37,614 nucleotides of DNA from Burkholderiaceae bacterium (GCA_019234815.1 JAFALA010000035.1:1-37614), one strand, 5' to 3'. Numbered from the stretch's first letter, positions 8,700-18,171 are shown. The notes: a model not told the origin generated them from the sequence alone. Made by a program: numbers and translations.

Positions 8700-9950
8700 T
8701 CAATTGCCAGGCTTGGGCCGCACGAGGTTGCGGCCTTCCCGCTTGGCTTGATTCATCAAATCCTCGGCACGCTGAATCAGGGCGCCCATCGATTCATCCG
8801 CGTGCCACTGTGCCACACCCATGCTGATGGTGACGAACAACTCGTCACCTTTGTCCGTCAATACGCCCAGGCGGTGTTCAACCTCGTCGCGCAAGCGCTC
8901 CGCCACCTCACAGGCCTGCGCCAGCGGCGTTTCCGGCAAGACCAGTACAAACTCTTCACCGCCGAAGCGAACCACCCAATCGATGTGGTCACGCAAGAAC
9001 ATGCGCAATCGATCGCCGACCTGGGCCAGCACCGTGTCTCCCTTCAAATGCCCATGTTCGTCGTTGATTAGCTTGAAATGATCGATATCGCAAAAAATGA
9101 TCGCCAAGGGCCGGCCGTGGCGCGCCGTACGAGCCAGTTCGATCAGGAATCGTTCATTGAACAAGCCGCGGTTGAAGCAGCCCGTCAAAGGATCCTTGAT
9201 GGACGCTTCCTTGAGTTTGGCGATGGCGTCGTTCAACTGCCCGGTCCGCTCCGCCACCAGGCGGTCCAGGGACGCGATGTGCTCAAGAACACGGTTGCTC
9301 AAGATGCCGAAGCCCTCGACCACCAGGTCCAGTTCGTCGCGGTGCTTTGATCGCCTGCGCGACAGATCCACGACCTGCGCCAATTCATCCGCACGCAAGC
9401 CAATCACGAACTTGGCCAGGCGCTGCATGGGCGCTTGCAGGTCACGACGCAGCACCGTGTTCACCACCAGCAGCACCAGGCCCGTCAACACCACGGCCTG
9501 GACCAGCAGCCAGGCCATGCTGTGCCTGAAATTGCCATACAAGCGCGAGTAATCGGCGACCAGCGACAAGGTCGCAATCGAACGCCGAATATCGTCCGGC
9601 TGAGGAATATCAAATACCAGCGCGTCATGGTGCTGGAGCAACTCCGGATCGCCGCCTTCATAGCGATGCCCTGTGTGCAATTTCACCTGCACGTAGCCGA
9701 CCGGCTCGCTCTCGAGCAGCAGGTTGATCTGACGTTGGATCGCTTCGCCGTCCAGGTCCCACACCGGCACCGAAAGCTGTTGCACATTGATCTTGGCAAC
9801 GTGCTGTATGGTGGCGTGAAACTCGTTTTGCGCTTCGGTGTAGGACCCCGCGGCCTGCAGCGCCACAAAAATCAGGGTACAAAACACGGCCCACCCCAGC
9901 GCGCGACGAATCAAACCCCTGGCAATGGGACGAAACTCGCGTTCACTCAT
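8700..9950 (-). CDS. Membrane diguanylate cyclase (GGDEF) with periplasmic sensor domain
   Basis: This enzyme is predicted to make cyclic di-GMP from two GTP. The 416 residues show a first membrane segment (about 17-34), a periplasmic domain (about 35-145), a second membrane segment (about 147-166), a HAMP-like linker and coiled coil (about 170-250), and a GGDEF domain (about 250-412). DPLTGCFNR, IFCDIDHFKLIND and the active-site GGEEF at 330-334 are intact, so activity is expected. The inhibitory I-site (RxxD, five residues before GGEEF) reads DHID, so product feedback is probably lost. The gene lies 149 nt downstream of the histidine kinase stop and is followed by the solute-binding protein gene. 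The ATG has no strong ribosome-binding site. Confidence 0.9.
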   Translation of the reverse strand: MSEREFRPIARGLIRRALGWAVFCTLIFVALQAAGSYTEAQNEFHATIQHVAKINVQQLSVPVWDLDGEAIQRQINLLLESEPVGYVQVKLHTGHRYEGGDPELLQHHDALVFDIPQPDDIRRSIATLSLVADYSRLYGNFRHSMAWLLVQAVVLTGLVLLVVNTVLRRDLQAPMQRLAKFVIGLRADELAQVVDLSRRRSKHRDELDLVVEGFGILSNRVLEHIASLDRLVAERTGQLNDAIAKLKEASIKDPLTGCFNRGLFNERFLIELARTARHGRPLAIIFCDIDHFKLINDEHGHLKGDTVLAQVGDRLRMFLRDHIDWVVRFGGEEFVLVLPETPLAQACEVAERLRDEVEHRLGVLTDKGDELFVTISMGVAQWHADESMGALIQRAEDLMNQAKREGRNLVRPKPGN

Positions 9951-10099
9951 GGCCCAGGCGCGCCGCTCAAGGTGATGACCGTGAATGCAACTGCCACGTC
10001 TGTCTCCGAAAGTGGACTGCAGCGGCGATGATATGCGCGATAGAGGACCCCTCGTCGTGCAAATTCAACGCCCTCAACGCCCGCCTCCGCGACGGAATG

Positions 10100-11485
10100 T
10101 CAAGGCGGGGCTCCGCAATCCATGCAGATATGGGCCCCCTTGGCGGAATCGGCCACGCGCAAATTGAATCCGTGCAAGCGGGCAATCGCCTGCACAATGC
10201 TCAAGCCCAATCCATGGCCTGCGGCGCCCTGGTGAGGGCCACGATAAAAGCGCTGAACGATGCGGCTGCGTTCCTCGGGCGCAATGCCCGGTCCGGTATC
10301 TTCCACGCAAATGACCGGCACCTGATCCTGCGCCATCAGGCGCAGGCAGACCTCCCCGCCCGCGGGCGTGAATTTCAAGGCGTTGTCGACCAGGTTGCTG
10401 AGCGCTTCCAGCATCAGTTCATGGTCCGCATAAACCTCGACGGACGGCGCCGCCGACACATCCAGACGCATCCGTACCTGCTTCTCGTCCGCCAGCGGGT
10501 CGAACAACTCGGCCACTTCCCTCAGCACGACTCGCAGATCCAGAAGGGCGAATCCTTGCTTGCGCAATCCCGTCTCGATTTCCGCAATCCGCAGGATCGC
10601 GCGAAATCGCGCCATCAGGACATCGATGTCACGCAAGGCCCTGTCGAAGGTCTCCGCCAGCGCGAGATCCTGTGCATGGGTCTGCTGCGCACGCGCGAGA
10701 TGCAGGCGCAGTCGCGTCAGCGGGGTGCGCAGGTCGTGCGCCAGGGTGTCCGTCACGCCCTTGACTTCGGTCATCAAACGTTCCAACTCGTCCAGCATTT
10801 GATTCACCGCGCCGGCCAGCACGTCGAGATCGTCGTGCCGGCCCCGCACAGGAATGCGACGGTGCAGCTCGCCGCGCATGATGCTGGAAATGCTGTCGCG
10901 CATGGCATGAATGCGGCGCAATGTCTTGAAGCTGAACGCGAATCCGCAGCCCACACCCATGATCAAGATCGACACGCCGCCCAGCACCAGCCCATTGAGC
11001 AGAATGCGCCGGATTTCCGCCAACTCCGACAGATCGCGACCGACCACCAGCACCTGGCCCTGCGCCACAGGGACTGCCATGGCCCGCACGAGCGCGGCGC
11101 CGCCCTCGCCGTCCGGCACAGGCAAGGACGCTTGCACGCCCCTCAACGGCGCCATGGCACCATCGACCTTGAGGCCGGCGGGAAACACTTTCAGATTGCC
11201 AACCACCCATTGGCGATCAGCCTTGAACAGCCCGTAGTAGTTGATTCGCCGCGGGTCGTGCGCCACCGCATCTTCAATGGCGGCGACCAAGCGGTCGGCG
11301 GGCACCTCGCGCAAGCGGCTCGCGTACAGCTGCACGATGCGATCCACGCGATGGTCGATGTAGGTGGTCGCCTGCCAATACACCAGCAGCAGCATGGCGA
11401 AGATGCCGCAGGCAAACAGCGCGCTGTAGACCAGCGCCAGCCGCACCGACGAGGCGCGCCACTGTTCGGCCAGGCTCCAGCTCAT
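10100..11485 (-). CDS. Sensor histidine kinase of the RND pump operon
   Basis: This is a membrane histidine kinase of 461 residues. It has transmembrane segments at about 15-36 and 162-185, a periplasmic domain between them, HAMP (about 186-238), a DHp helix with phospho-acceptor His250 in LAHDLRTPLTRLRL, and an ATPase domain with N box (SNLVDNALKF), G1 (EDTGPGI) and G2 (GHGLGLSI). It should phosphorylate the OmpR-type regulator whose stop overlaps its ATG (ATGA). As the last gene of the efflux operon it probably senses a pump substrate or envelope stress, but the signal is unknown. The C-terminus ends with an unusual ICMDCGAPP tail. Confidence 0.92.
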   Translation of the reverse strand: MSWSLAEQWRASSVRLALVYSALFACGIFAMLLLVYWQATTYIDHRVDRIVQLYASRLREVPADRLVAAIEDAVAHDPRRINYYGLFKADRQWVVGNLKVFPAGLKVDGAMAPLRGVQASLPVPDGEGGAALVRAMAVPVAQGQVLVVGRDLSELAEIRRILLNGLVLGGVSILIMGVGCGFAFSFKTLRRIHAMRDSISSIMRGELHRRIPVRGRHDDLDVLAGAVNQMLDELERLMTEVKGVTDTLAHDLRTPLTRLRLHLARAQQTHAQDLALAETFDRALRDIDVLMARFRAILRIAEIETGLRKQGFALLDLRVVLREVAELFDPLADEKQVRMRLDVSAAPSVEVYADHELMLEALSNLVDNALKFTPAGGEVCLRLMAQDQVPVICVEDTGPGIAPEERSRIVQRFYRGPHQGAAGHGLGLSIVQAIARLHGFNLRVADSAKGAHICMDCGAPP

Positions 11486-12162
11486 GGCGTGTCGCTGAGC
11501 ATGTAGCCGGCACCGCGCACGGTGTGAATCAGCGGCGGCAATCCGGGCAGGTCGATCTTCTTGCGCAGGCGCGCCACGTGCACCTCGATCAGGTTGGTGG
11601 CGGGGTCGAAGTTGAAATGCCAGACGGCCTCCAGGATCATGCGCTTGGTCAGCACCTGCCTGGAATTGCGGACCAGGTATTCCAGCAATTGAAACTCCTT
11701 GCTCATCAGCACGAGCTCGGTGCCGGCCCGGCGCACGCTGCGGCTGATCAGGTCCAACTCCAGATCCGCGAACTGCAAGTTCACGACCGCCGCGCGGTTC
11801 TGGCTGCGCCTGAGCAGCACCTCCACACGCGCCGCCAATTCGGCCAGGTCGAAGGGCTTGACCAGGTAATCATCGCCCCCGGCACGCAGGCCTCGAATGC
11901 GCTCGTCGACGGCGCTGAAGGCGCTCACCATCAGCACGGGCGTCAGGATGCCGGCCTTGCGGACCGCATCCACCAGGGCCAACCCGTCCAGCACGGGCAG
12001 GCCGCGATCGAGCGTGATCGCATCGAAACGTCCCGTCAGCGCCAGCGCCAGACCCGCAGCGCCATCTTGGGCCACGTCAACCTGGTGGCCGTGCGCCTGC
12101 AGTTCACACCGGATCTCGTCGGCCATTTCCAGATCGTCTTCCACCACCAGCACCTGGGCCAT
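11482..12162 (-). CDS. OmpR-family response regulator of the RND pump operon
   Basis: This is a two-domain transcription regulator of 226 residues. The receiver domain has acidic residues Asp9-Asp10, phospho-acceptor Asp52 in TLDRGLPVLDG and Lys102 in VKPF. The C-terminal winged helix (about 130-225) ends with VHVARLRKKID and TVRGAGYML. I place the start at the ATG at 12162 because AGGA stands about 7 nt before it; a TTG at 12180 would add six residues without such a site. It follows the outer-membrane factor gene by 33 nt and overlaps the kinase gene. It probably controls the efflux operon it belongs to. Confidence 0.93.
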   Translation of the reverse strand: MAQVLVVEDDLEMADEIRCELQAHGHQVDVAQDGAAGLALALTGRFDAITLDRGLPVLDGLALVDAVRKAGILTPVLMVSAFSAVDERIRGLRAGGDDYLVKPFDLAELAARVEVLLRRSQNRAAVVNLQFADLELDLISRSVRRAGTELVLMSKEFQLLEYLVRNSRQVLTKRMILEAVWHFNFDPATNLIEVHVARLRKKIDLPGLPPLIHTVRGAGYMLSDTP

Positions 12163-12195
12163 CTGAATCCTCGCAATCAAGCCGCCGCCGCGGCA

Positions 12196-13650
12196 TCACC
12201 CTCCGCGGACCGACGTCGGGCTGGGCAGCGCCAGGCTGTTCTTGTCCCAGCCGCCGCCCAGCGCCCGCACCAGACGGACACTGGACAGCAGACGTTGATT
12301 TTGGAGGTTAAGCATCGCGCGCCGGATCTGCAGGTCCGTGGTCTGCGCGCTGACCACCTCCAGATAGTCGATGGCGCCGTCGCGGTAGCGTGACATGGCC
12401 AGCTGCAGCGCCTGGTGCGCGGCCGTCTCGGCCTGGGTTTGCTGCTCGATCTCGACCTTGTACAAGCTCAGGCGGGCCATTTCGTCCTCGACCTGCTGAA
12501 AGGCATTCATCACCACCGAACGATAGCGTGCGCCGGCCTCGTCCCAAGCGGCCCTGGCCTGCGCCAGCTGCGACTTGCGCAAACCTGCATCGAAGAGGTT
12601 GAAATTCACGGCAGGGCCGATGGACCAGTAGCGGTTGGGCGCGCTGATCCAGTTTTCTCCGCCGGTATTCTGGAATCCATACGAGGGCCCGAATGTGAAG
12701 GTCGGGAAAAACGCCGCACGCGCCACGCCGATGGCCGCATTGGCCGAGGCCACGCGCCGCTCAGCCGCCGCGACATCGGGGCGCCGCTGCAGCAGGGTCG
12801 AGGGTTGGCCTACCGGCAGCTCCGGCGCCTTCAGATCAGCTGCCCGGACCGCAAGCTGAAAGGACTGCGCCGGCTCGCCCAGGAGGCTGGCGATGGCGTG
12901 CTCCAGCTGCGCCCGGTGCACCTCCAGTTCGGACACCAAGGCCTGCGCGCTGCTGAGCTGGGTTTGCGCGCGCGCAACGTCGAGCCCCGACGAAATGCCG
13001 GCGCCGTGGCGGTTGCGGGTCAGCTGCAGCGCCCGCTCATAGGTCAGCACCGTTTCCCGCAACAGCAGCAGCTCGGTGTCGACGCCGCGCAAACTCACAT
13101 AGCTCTCGGTCAGTTGCGCATGCAGGCTCAATCGGACCGCCTGCAAATCAGCCGCCGACGCCTGCGCAAGCGCCTCGCCCGACGCCACCAGGCTGCGCAC
13201 GCGCCCCCAGAGGTCGAGCTCGTAGCTCATCGAGATGCCGATGGTGTTGGCGCCGTACACGTCGGGCTGGTTCGAGCCGCGCAACGGCCGATTTTTGGAC
13301 TGCCGATTGCCCGTCACCGACGCCGCGCTGTCCAGCGAAGGCAAGAGGGCCGCGCGCGCCGCCTGCATGTACGCCGTGGCCTGATCGAAGCGCGCCAGCG
13401 CCACCGCCAGGTCCGGGCTGCCCTGCTCCAGCTGCACCTGCAGGGCGTCCAATTCCGCGTCGCCGAAGGTCTGCCACCAGGCGCCGTGCGGCTGTTCATC
13501 GGCGGGCGCGGCCGGCTGCCAGGGGTTGTCGCGCCAGGCGTCGTCCTTCAAGTCCAATTGAGGCGGCTGATAGTTTGGCGCAGACGCGCAAGCCGCCAGG
13601 GACGCGACCAGCACCCAGGTCGCAGCTCGGGCCAGGGCGATGTGCTTCAT
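12196..13650 (-). CDS. RND efflux outer-membrane factor lipoprotein (NodT/OprM family)
   Basis: This is the outer-membrane channel of the tripartite pump, 484 residues long. A lipoprotein signal peptide ends in lipobox LAAC (Cys21). Two outer-membrane efflux protein repeats follow, with typical stretches SYELDLWGRVRSLVASGEA, LLQRRPDVAAAERRVASANA and GPAVNFNLFDAGLRKSQL. The ATG overlaps the adaptor stop by 4 nt (ATGA), so it is translated in coupling with the adaptor. Length and motifs fit the OprM/NodT type. Confidence 0.94.
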   Translation of the reverse strand: MKHIALARAATWVLVASLAACASAPNYQPPQLDLKDDAWRDNPWQPAAPADEQPHGAWWQTFGDAELDALQVQLEQGSPDLAVALARFDQATAYMQAARAALLPSLDSAASVTGNRQSKNRPLRGSNQPDVYGANTIGISMSYELDLWGRVRSLVASGEALAQASAADLQAVRLSLHAQLTESYVSLRGVDTELLLLRETVLTYERALQLTRNRHGAGISSGLDVARAQTQLSSAQALVSELEVHRAQLEHAIASLLGEPAQSFQLAVRAADLKAPELPVGQPSTLLQRRPDVAAAERRVASANAAIGVARAAFFPTFTFGPSYGFQNTGGENWISAPNRYWSIGPAVNFNLFDAGLRKSQLAQARAAWDEAGARYRSVVMNAFQQVEDEMARLSLYKVEIEQQTQAETAAHQALQLAMSRYRDGAIDYLEVVSAQTTDLQIRRAMLNLQNQRLLSSVRLVRALGGGWDKNSLALPSPTSVRGG

Positions 13651-14822
13651 GGCCGCTTCGCCTCGGGCCGGCTGACACGCACGACGTCGCCATCGGCCAG
13701 CATGTCGGACGGGTTGTCGATCAATTGATCGCCCGGCTTCACGGCGCCGGAAATCTGCACCGTCGGACCCAGATCGCGCACGACGTCGACGCGCCTGAAC
13801 GCCACGCGCTCATTCGCGCCCAGCACCGCCACCTGCGGCCCCTGCTTGCGCAGCATCAGGGCGCTGGCAGGAATCTGCAGGCTGTTCTGGCTGGCGGCCA
13901 GGTTGAACGTGACGTTGGCGTAAGATCCCGGCAGCAGCAGGCGCTGCCGGTTGTCGACATCCATCTGGATCAGCACCGTGCCGGACGATTCGTTGACCGA
14001 GCGCGCATTGCCCACGTACTTGGCGCGGAAGGATTGGCCCGGATGCTCGGGCACCGAGAACTGCACGGCCGAGCCCGCCTGGATCCGATCCGCATAGGCT
14101 TGGGGCACGCTCACGTACAGGCGCAGGCGGTGGATGTCGGCGACGCGGAAGAGTTCATGCCCCGACTGTTCGCCGGCATTGATCAGGGCGCCGATATCGG
14201 TGTTGCGCGCCGTGACCAGGCCGTCGAACGGCGCCGTGATGCGACGGAACGATTGCATGGCCAGCAAGCGCTTCACATTGGCCTGCGCGGCATCGACGAT
14301 GGTTTTCTTGGCCGCGAAGTCGCCGGTCTTTTCGTCGACCTCCTGGCGCGAGACGGAATCGTTCTCCAACTGCGACTGCCAGCGGCGCGCCGTGATCTCC
14401 GAGAGCTTTTCGTTGGCGCGCGCCGTGGCCAGGTTCGCCTGCGCCTGCGCGAGCTGCTCGTCCAGGTCCGGCGTCTCGATCTCGGCCAGCAGCTGGCCGG
14501 CCCTGACCGGCTCGCCGATGTCCAGCACCCAGCGCTTCACATAGCCGCTGACGCGCGCATAGACCAGCGCGGAGTTGAAGGCCTCCAGCGTGCCCGGCAA
14601 GACCAGCGGCTCGGCCTCGTGCGGCGCCTCGATCCGGATCAGGGCAACGCTTTGGACGGCGCGCTGCTGGTCGGACAGGGCCAGGGCCTTTTCGTCCTTG
14701 TAGCGTCCGGTCAAGCCGCCGACGGCCAGGCCGAGAAATGCGGCAGCGATGACCGCCCCAATGGTCTTGGTGCCCTGTGGCGCCTTCGCGCCGATGGGCG
14801 CATGAATGTCGTCACTGCTCAC
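13647..14822 (-). CDS. RND efflux periplasmic adaptor (membrane fusion protein)
   Basis: This is a periplasmic adaptor of the HlyD/AcrA type, 391 residues from the chosen start. It has an N-terminal membrane anchor (about residues 22-40), a lipoyl half-motif (ARVSGYVKRWVLDIGEPV), an alpha-hairpin (about 115-175), a second lipoyl half (ITAPFDGLVTARNTDIGALI), and beta-barrel and membrane-proximal domains. The GTG at 14822 is preceded by GGAG and overlaps the permease stop by 11 nt. An ATG at 14873 would force a 62-nt overlap and lacks support. It links the permease to the outer-membrane factor. Confidence 0.92.
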   Translation of the reverse strand: MSSDDIHAPIGAKAPQGTKTIGAVIAAAFLGLAVGGLTGRYKDEKALALSDQQRAVQSVALIRIEAPHEAEPLVLPGTLEAFNSALVYARVSGYVKRWVLDIGEPVRAGQLLAEIETPDLDEQLAQAQANLATARANEKLSEITARRWQSQLENDSVSRQEVDEKTGDFAAKKTIVDAAQANVKRLLAMQSFRRITAPFDGLVTARNTDIGALINAGEQSGHELFRVADIHRLRLYVSVPQAYADRIQAGSAVQFSVPEHPGQSFRAKYVGNARSVNESSGTVLIQMDVDNRQRLLLPGSYANVTFNLAASQNSLQIPASALMLRKQGPQVAVLGANERVAFRRVDVVRDLGPTVQISGAVKPGDQLIDNPSDMLADGDVVRVSRPEAKRP

Positions 14823-17800
14823 TTGAGTCTCCAAGATCGGTCGCCGGTGCGGGTTCGTGCACGTGCTTGCCATGAATCATGCTGAAAAGAATCGGAACCA
14901 GGAACAGCGTGGCGCAGGTGGCCGCGATCAGCCCGCCGATCACGGCCCGGCCCAGCGGCGCGTTCTGCTCCCCGCCCTCGCCCAGTCCCAGGGCCATGGG
15001 CGCCATGCCGATGATCATGGCCAGCGCCGTCATCAGCACCGGGCGGAACCGCGTGAAGCCGGCTTCCAGCGCGGCGCGCACGGCGTCCCCGACATGGGTC
15101 AGGCGCTCGCGCGCAAAGCTCACGACCAGGATGCTGTTGGCCGTGGCCACGCCCATGCACATGATGGCCCCGGTCAGGGCCGGCACCGACAAGGAGGTGT
15201 GGGTCGCGAACAGCATCCAGACAATGCCCGCCAAGGCCGCCGGCAGGCCCATCACGATGATGAACGGATCGCTCCACGACTGGAAATTCACCACGATCAG
15301 CAGATAGATCAGCACGATGGCGGCGAGCAGGCCGAACAGCAGGCCCGAGAACGCGGAGTTCATCGTCTGCACCTGGCCGCGCAGGCTGATCACGGCGCCC
15401 TTGGGCCGCTCCTTTTCATGCGCCTTCAAGACTTTCTCTATGCCGTTCGCCACGGCGCCGAGGTCCATGCCTTCGGGCGTCGCGAAAATGTCGACCACCG
15501 GCTGCACGGCGTAATGCGAAACCACCGCCGACGCGTTGGTTCGGCGCACCGTGGCCAGGCCGCCCAGGATCTGGCCGGTCTTGCCGTCGCCGTGCACGGT
15601 GGAACCGGTGATGGGCACGTTCTCCAGGTCGGACAGGCTCTGGATCCGGTAGTCGGGCGACTGCGCCACGATAGGGTAGGACACGCCGTTGGCCTTGTTG
15701 AGCCAGAACGAAGGCGCCACCTGCCCGCTGCCCGCCATGGTGACGACCAGGCTGTTGGTGACGTCGCGCTCGGTCACGCCCACGCGCGCCGCCTGCACGC
15801 GGTCGACATCGACCAGCAGTTGCGGGTAGTTGTCGGCCTGCTGGATGCGCGCGTCGGCCACGCCGGTGACCCGGTTGATGTCGTGCAGCAGGGCCTTGGC
15901 ATAGGCCATGTTGGCCGCGCCGTCGGGCCCCATCACCTGCACGTCGATGGGCGCGGGGGCGCCGAAGTTCAGAATCTGGCTGATGATGTCGGCCGGCAGG
16001 AACGAGAAAGTCACGCCGGGAAACGCCGCAGGCAAGGCCTGGCGCAGGGTCCGCACATAATTCTCGGTAGGACGATGGCCTTCGTTCAGGCTGATCAGGA
16101 TGTCGCCGTCCTGCGGGCCGATGGTGCCGGTGTTGCTGTACACCAGGTTGATGCCGCTGACGGTCAGGCCGATGTTGTCGACGATGCTGCCGATCTCCGC
16201 TGCAGGCAGCGCCTTGCGTATGGTCGACTCCACCTCGTCGAACACGCGCGCGGTCTCGTCGATGCGCGTGCCGATGGGCGCGCGGACGTGAATCTTGATC
16301 TGCCCCGCGTCGACGGCGGGGAAGAAATCGCGGCCGAGCCAGGGCACCAGCGCGAGGCTCAGCAGCACGACGCCCAGAAAGCCCGCCACGAAGGTCCGGC
16401 GCCGCGTCATGGCCAGGGTCAGCAGGCCGTAGTAGCCATGCCGGATGCCGCCGAACACGCGCTCGAACGCGTGCTGAAAGCGGATCAAGGGATTGCGCGG
16501 ATGCGCCGCCACAGGGTGCAGGTGCGAACGCACCGGCTCCTTGCCGACTACCCCGCCCGTCGAAGGATGATGGGGCCTGAGCAGGTAGGCCGCCATGGTC
16601 GGTACCAAGGTCCGCGACAGGCAGAACGACGCGATCATCGCGAACATCACCGCTTCGGCCATGGGCACAAACAGGTAGTGCGCCACGCCGTCCAGGAAAA
16701 ACATGGGCACGAACACGATGCAAATGCACAGCAGCGACACAAAAGCCGGCGTGACGATCTGGTGCGCGCCATCAAGAATGGCCGTCTTGACCTCCTTGCC
16801 CTGCTCCAGGTGCCAGTTGATGTTCTCGATGGTCACCGTCGCATCGTCGACCAGGATGCCGACCGCCAGCGCCAGGCCGCCCAAGGTCATGATGTTGAGC
16901 GTCTCGCCGAGCGCCGACAGGGCCGCGATGGAGGCCAGGATCGCCAGCGGGATCGAGGCGGCGATGATCACCGTCGAGCGCCAGCTGCCGAGGAACAAAA
17001 GAATCATGAGACTCGTCAGCGCCGCGGCGATCACCGCCTCGCGCGCCACGCCCGACACCGCGGCCTTCACGAACAGCGATTGATCGCCGATCGTCACCAG
17101 CTTGACGGCGGCAGGCAGCGTTTCCTCGAGCCGCGGCAGCAGCGCCCGGGTCTTGGCAACGATGTCCAGCGTCGAGGCCGCGCCGCTCTTCAATATGGTC
17201 ATGAGCACCGAGCGGCCGCCGTCCACGCGCACCACATTGGTCTGCGGCGGATTGCCGTCGCGCACGGTCGCGACGTCGCTCAGGTACACCACCTTGTTGT
17301 CGACCACCTTGACGGGAATCTTGCTCAGCTCGGCAAACGCATCCGGGCTGTTGTTGAGCTTGACGCTGTACTCGAACTTGCCGATCTTTTGCGTGCCAAC
17401 CGGGATGATCTGGTTCTGTGCCGCCAGCGCCGTCTCGACGTCCTGGGCCGACAGGTGCGTGGCCTGCAGCGCCTGCTGGTTCAGGTCGATCTGGATCTGG
17501 CGCACCTTGCCGCCATAGGGCGAAGGCACGGCGGTGCCCGGCACGGTGGCGAGCTGCGGCCGGATGAAGTTCTGGCCGAAGTCGAACAGCTTCTGCTCCG
17601 ACACGCCCGCACCCGACAGCGCCAGCTGCAGGATGGGCACGGTCGAGGCGTTGTAGTTGAGGATCAGCGGCGGCGTGATGCCGGGCGGCATCTGCTTGAG
17701 CACCGTCTGCGAGATCGAGGTCACCTGCGCCGTCGCGGTACGGATGTCCACATTGGGTTGGAAGTAGATCTTGACGATGCCGTAACCGGGCAGCGACTGC

Positions 17801-18051
17801 GATTCGATGTGCTCGATGTCGTTGACGGTAGAGCTGAGCGAGCGTTCGTAGTAGTAGACGATGCGCCCCGCCATGTCCTCGGGCTGCAGGCCCGTGTACG
17901 ACCAGACCGCGCTGATCACCGGGATCCTGATGTCGGGAAAGATGTCGGTCGGCGACTTCAGCGCCGCGAGCGGGCCGAAGATCAGGATCAGCAGCGCCAG
18001 AACGCTGAAGGTATAGGGGCGCTTCAGCGCGATGCGAACCAACCAGATCAT
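14812..18051 (-). CDS. RND efflux transporter permease subunit
   Basis: This is a 1079-residue inner-membrane proton-driven exporter of the AcrB/HAE fold. It shows the internal duplication: a first membrane helix (about 13-31), a large periplasmic loop, helices 2-6 with Asp402-Asp403 in VGILVDDATVTIEN (the proton-relay pair of helix 4), a second periplasmic loop, and helices 8-12. In helix 10, GVATANSILVVSFA puts Ala where AcrB has its relay Lys (Lys940). The first residues IALKRPYTFSVLALLILIFG are usual for the subfamily. The ATG at 18051 follows GAAGAGG. It is first in a five-gene operon with adaptor, channel, regulator and kinase. The substrate cannot be told from sequence. Confidence 0.93.
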   Translation of the reverse strand: MIWLVRIALKRPYTFSVLALLILIFGPLAALKSPTDIFPDIRIPVISAVWSYTGLQPEDMAGRIVYYYERSLSSTVNDIEHIESQSLPGYGIVKIYFQPNVDIRTATAQVTSISQTVLKQMPPGITPPLILNYNASTVPILQLALSGAGVSEQKLFDFGQNFIRPQLATVPGTAVPSPYGGKVRQIQIDLNQQALQATHLSAQDVETALAAQNQIIPVGTQKIGKFEYSVKLNNSPDAFAELSKIPVKVVDNKVVYLSDVATVRDGNPPQTNVVRVDGGRSVLMTILKSGAASTLDIVAKTRALLPRLEETLPAAVKLVTIGDQSLFVKAAVSGVAREAVIAAALTSLMILLFLGSWRSTVIIAASIPLAILASIAALSALGETLNIMTLGGLALAVGILVDDATVTIENINWHLEQGKEVKTAILDGAHQIVTPAFVSLLCICIVFVPMFFLDGVAHYLFVPMAEAVMFAMIASFCLSRTLVPTMAAYLLRPHHPSTGGVVGKEPVRSHLHPVAAHPRNPLIRFQHAFERVFGGIRHGYYGLLTLAMTRRRTFVAGFLGVVLLSLALVPWLGRDFFPAVDAGQIKIHVRAPIGTRIDETARVFDEVESTIRKALPAAEIGSIVDNIGLTVSGINLVYSNTGTIGPQDGDILISLNEGHRPTENYVRTLRQALPAAFPGVTFSFLPADIISQILNFGAPAPIDVQVMGPDGAANMAYAKALLHDINRVTGVADARIQQADNYPQLLVDVDRVQAARVGVTERDVTNSLVVTMAGSGQVAPSFWLNKANGVSYPIVAQSPDYRIQSLSDLENVPITGSTVHGDGKTGQILGGLATVRRTNASAVVSHYAVQPVVDIFATPEGMDLGAVANGIEKVLKAHEKERPKGAVISLRGQVQTMNSAFSGLLFGLLAAIVLIYLLIVVNFQSWSDPFIIVMGLPAALAGIVWMLFATHTSLSVPALTGAIMCMGVATANSILVVSFARERLTHVGDAVRAALEAGFTRFRPVLMTALAMIIGMAPMALGLGEGGEQNAPLGRAVIGGLIAATCATLFLVPILFSMIHGKHVHEPAPATDLGDSSEQ

Positions 18052-18073
18052 GAGGCCTCTTCAGAATGTGAAA

Positions 18074-18105
18074 CGGCATTGGATGCCGAATCCGCTGGGC
18101 CGGAT
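18074..18105 (-). promoter_or_regulatory. Tandem inverted repeats in the RND operon leader
   Basis: Two short perfect stems lie 22-54 nt upstream of the permease start: CGGCAT/ATGCCG (18074-18079 with 18083-18088, 3-nt loop) and ATCCG/CGGAT (18090-18094 with 18101-18105, 6-nt loop). They could form hairpins in the mRNA leader or be a repressor or regulator site. No T-run follows, so they are not a terminator. Function is unknown. Confidence 0.4.
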
Positions 18106-18171
18106 GCTAGAGCGTGCGCCTGAGTTTCCCTAATTAATTCTTTGTCATCTTGGGTCGTGCCGAAGACAACA

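Noticed and set aside
14857-18123. 1088-codon open frame on the plus strand, antisense to the whole RND permease
   Set aside because: The product is rich in Arg, His, Gln and Asp without any domain, while the opposite strand encodes a clear RND permease. Long antisense frames are expected in high-GC DNA with strong third-position bias.
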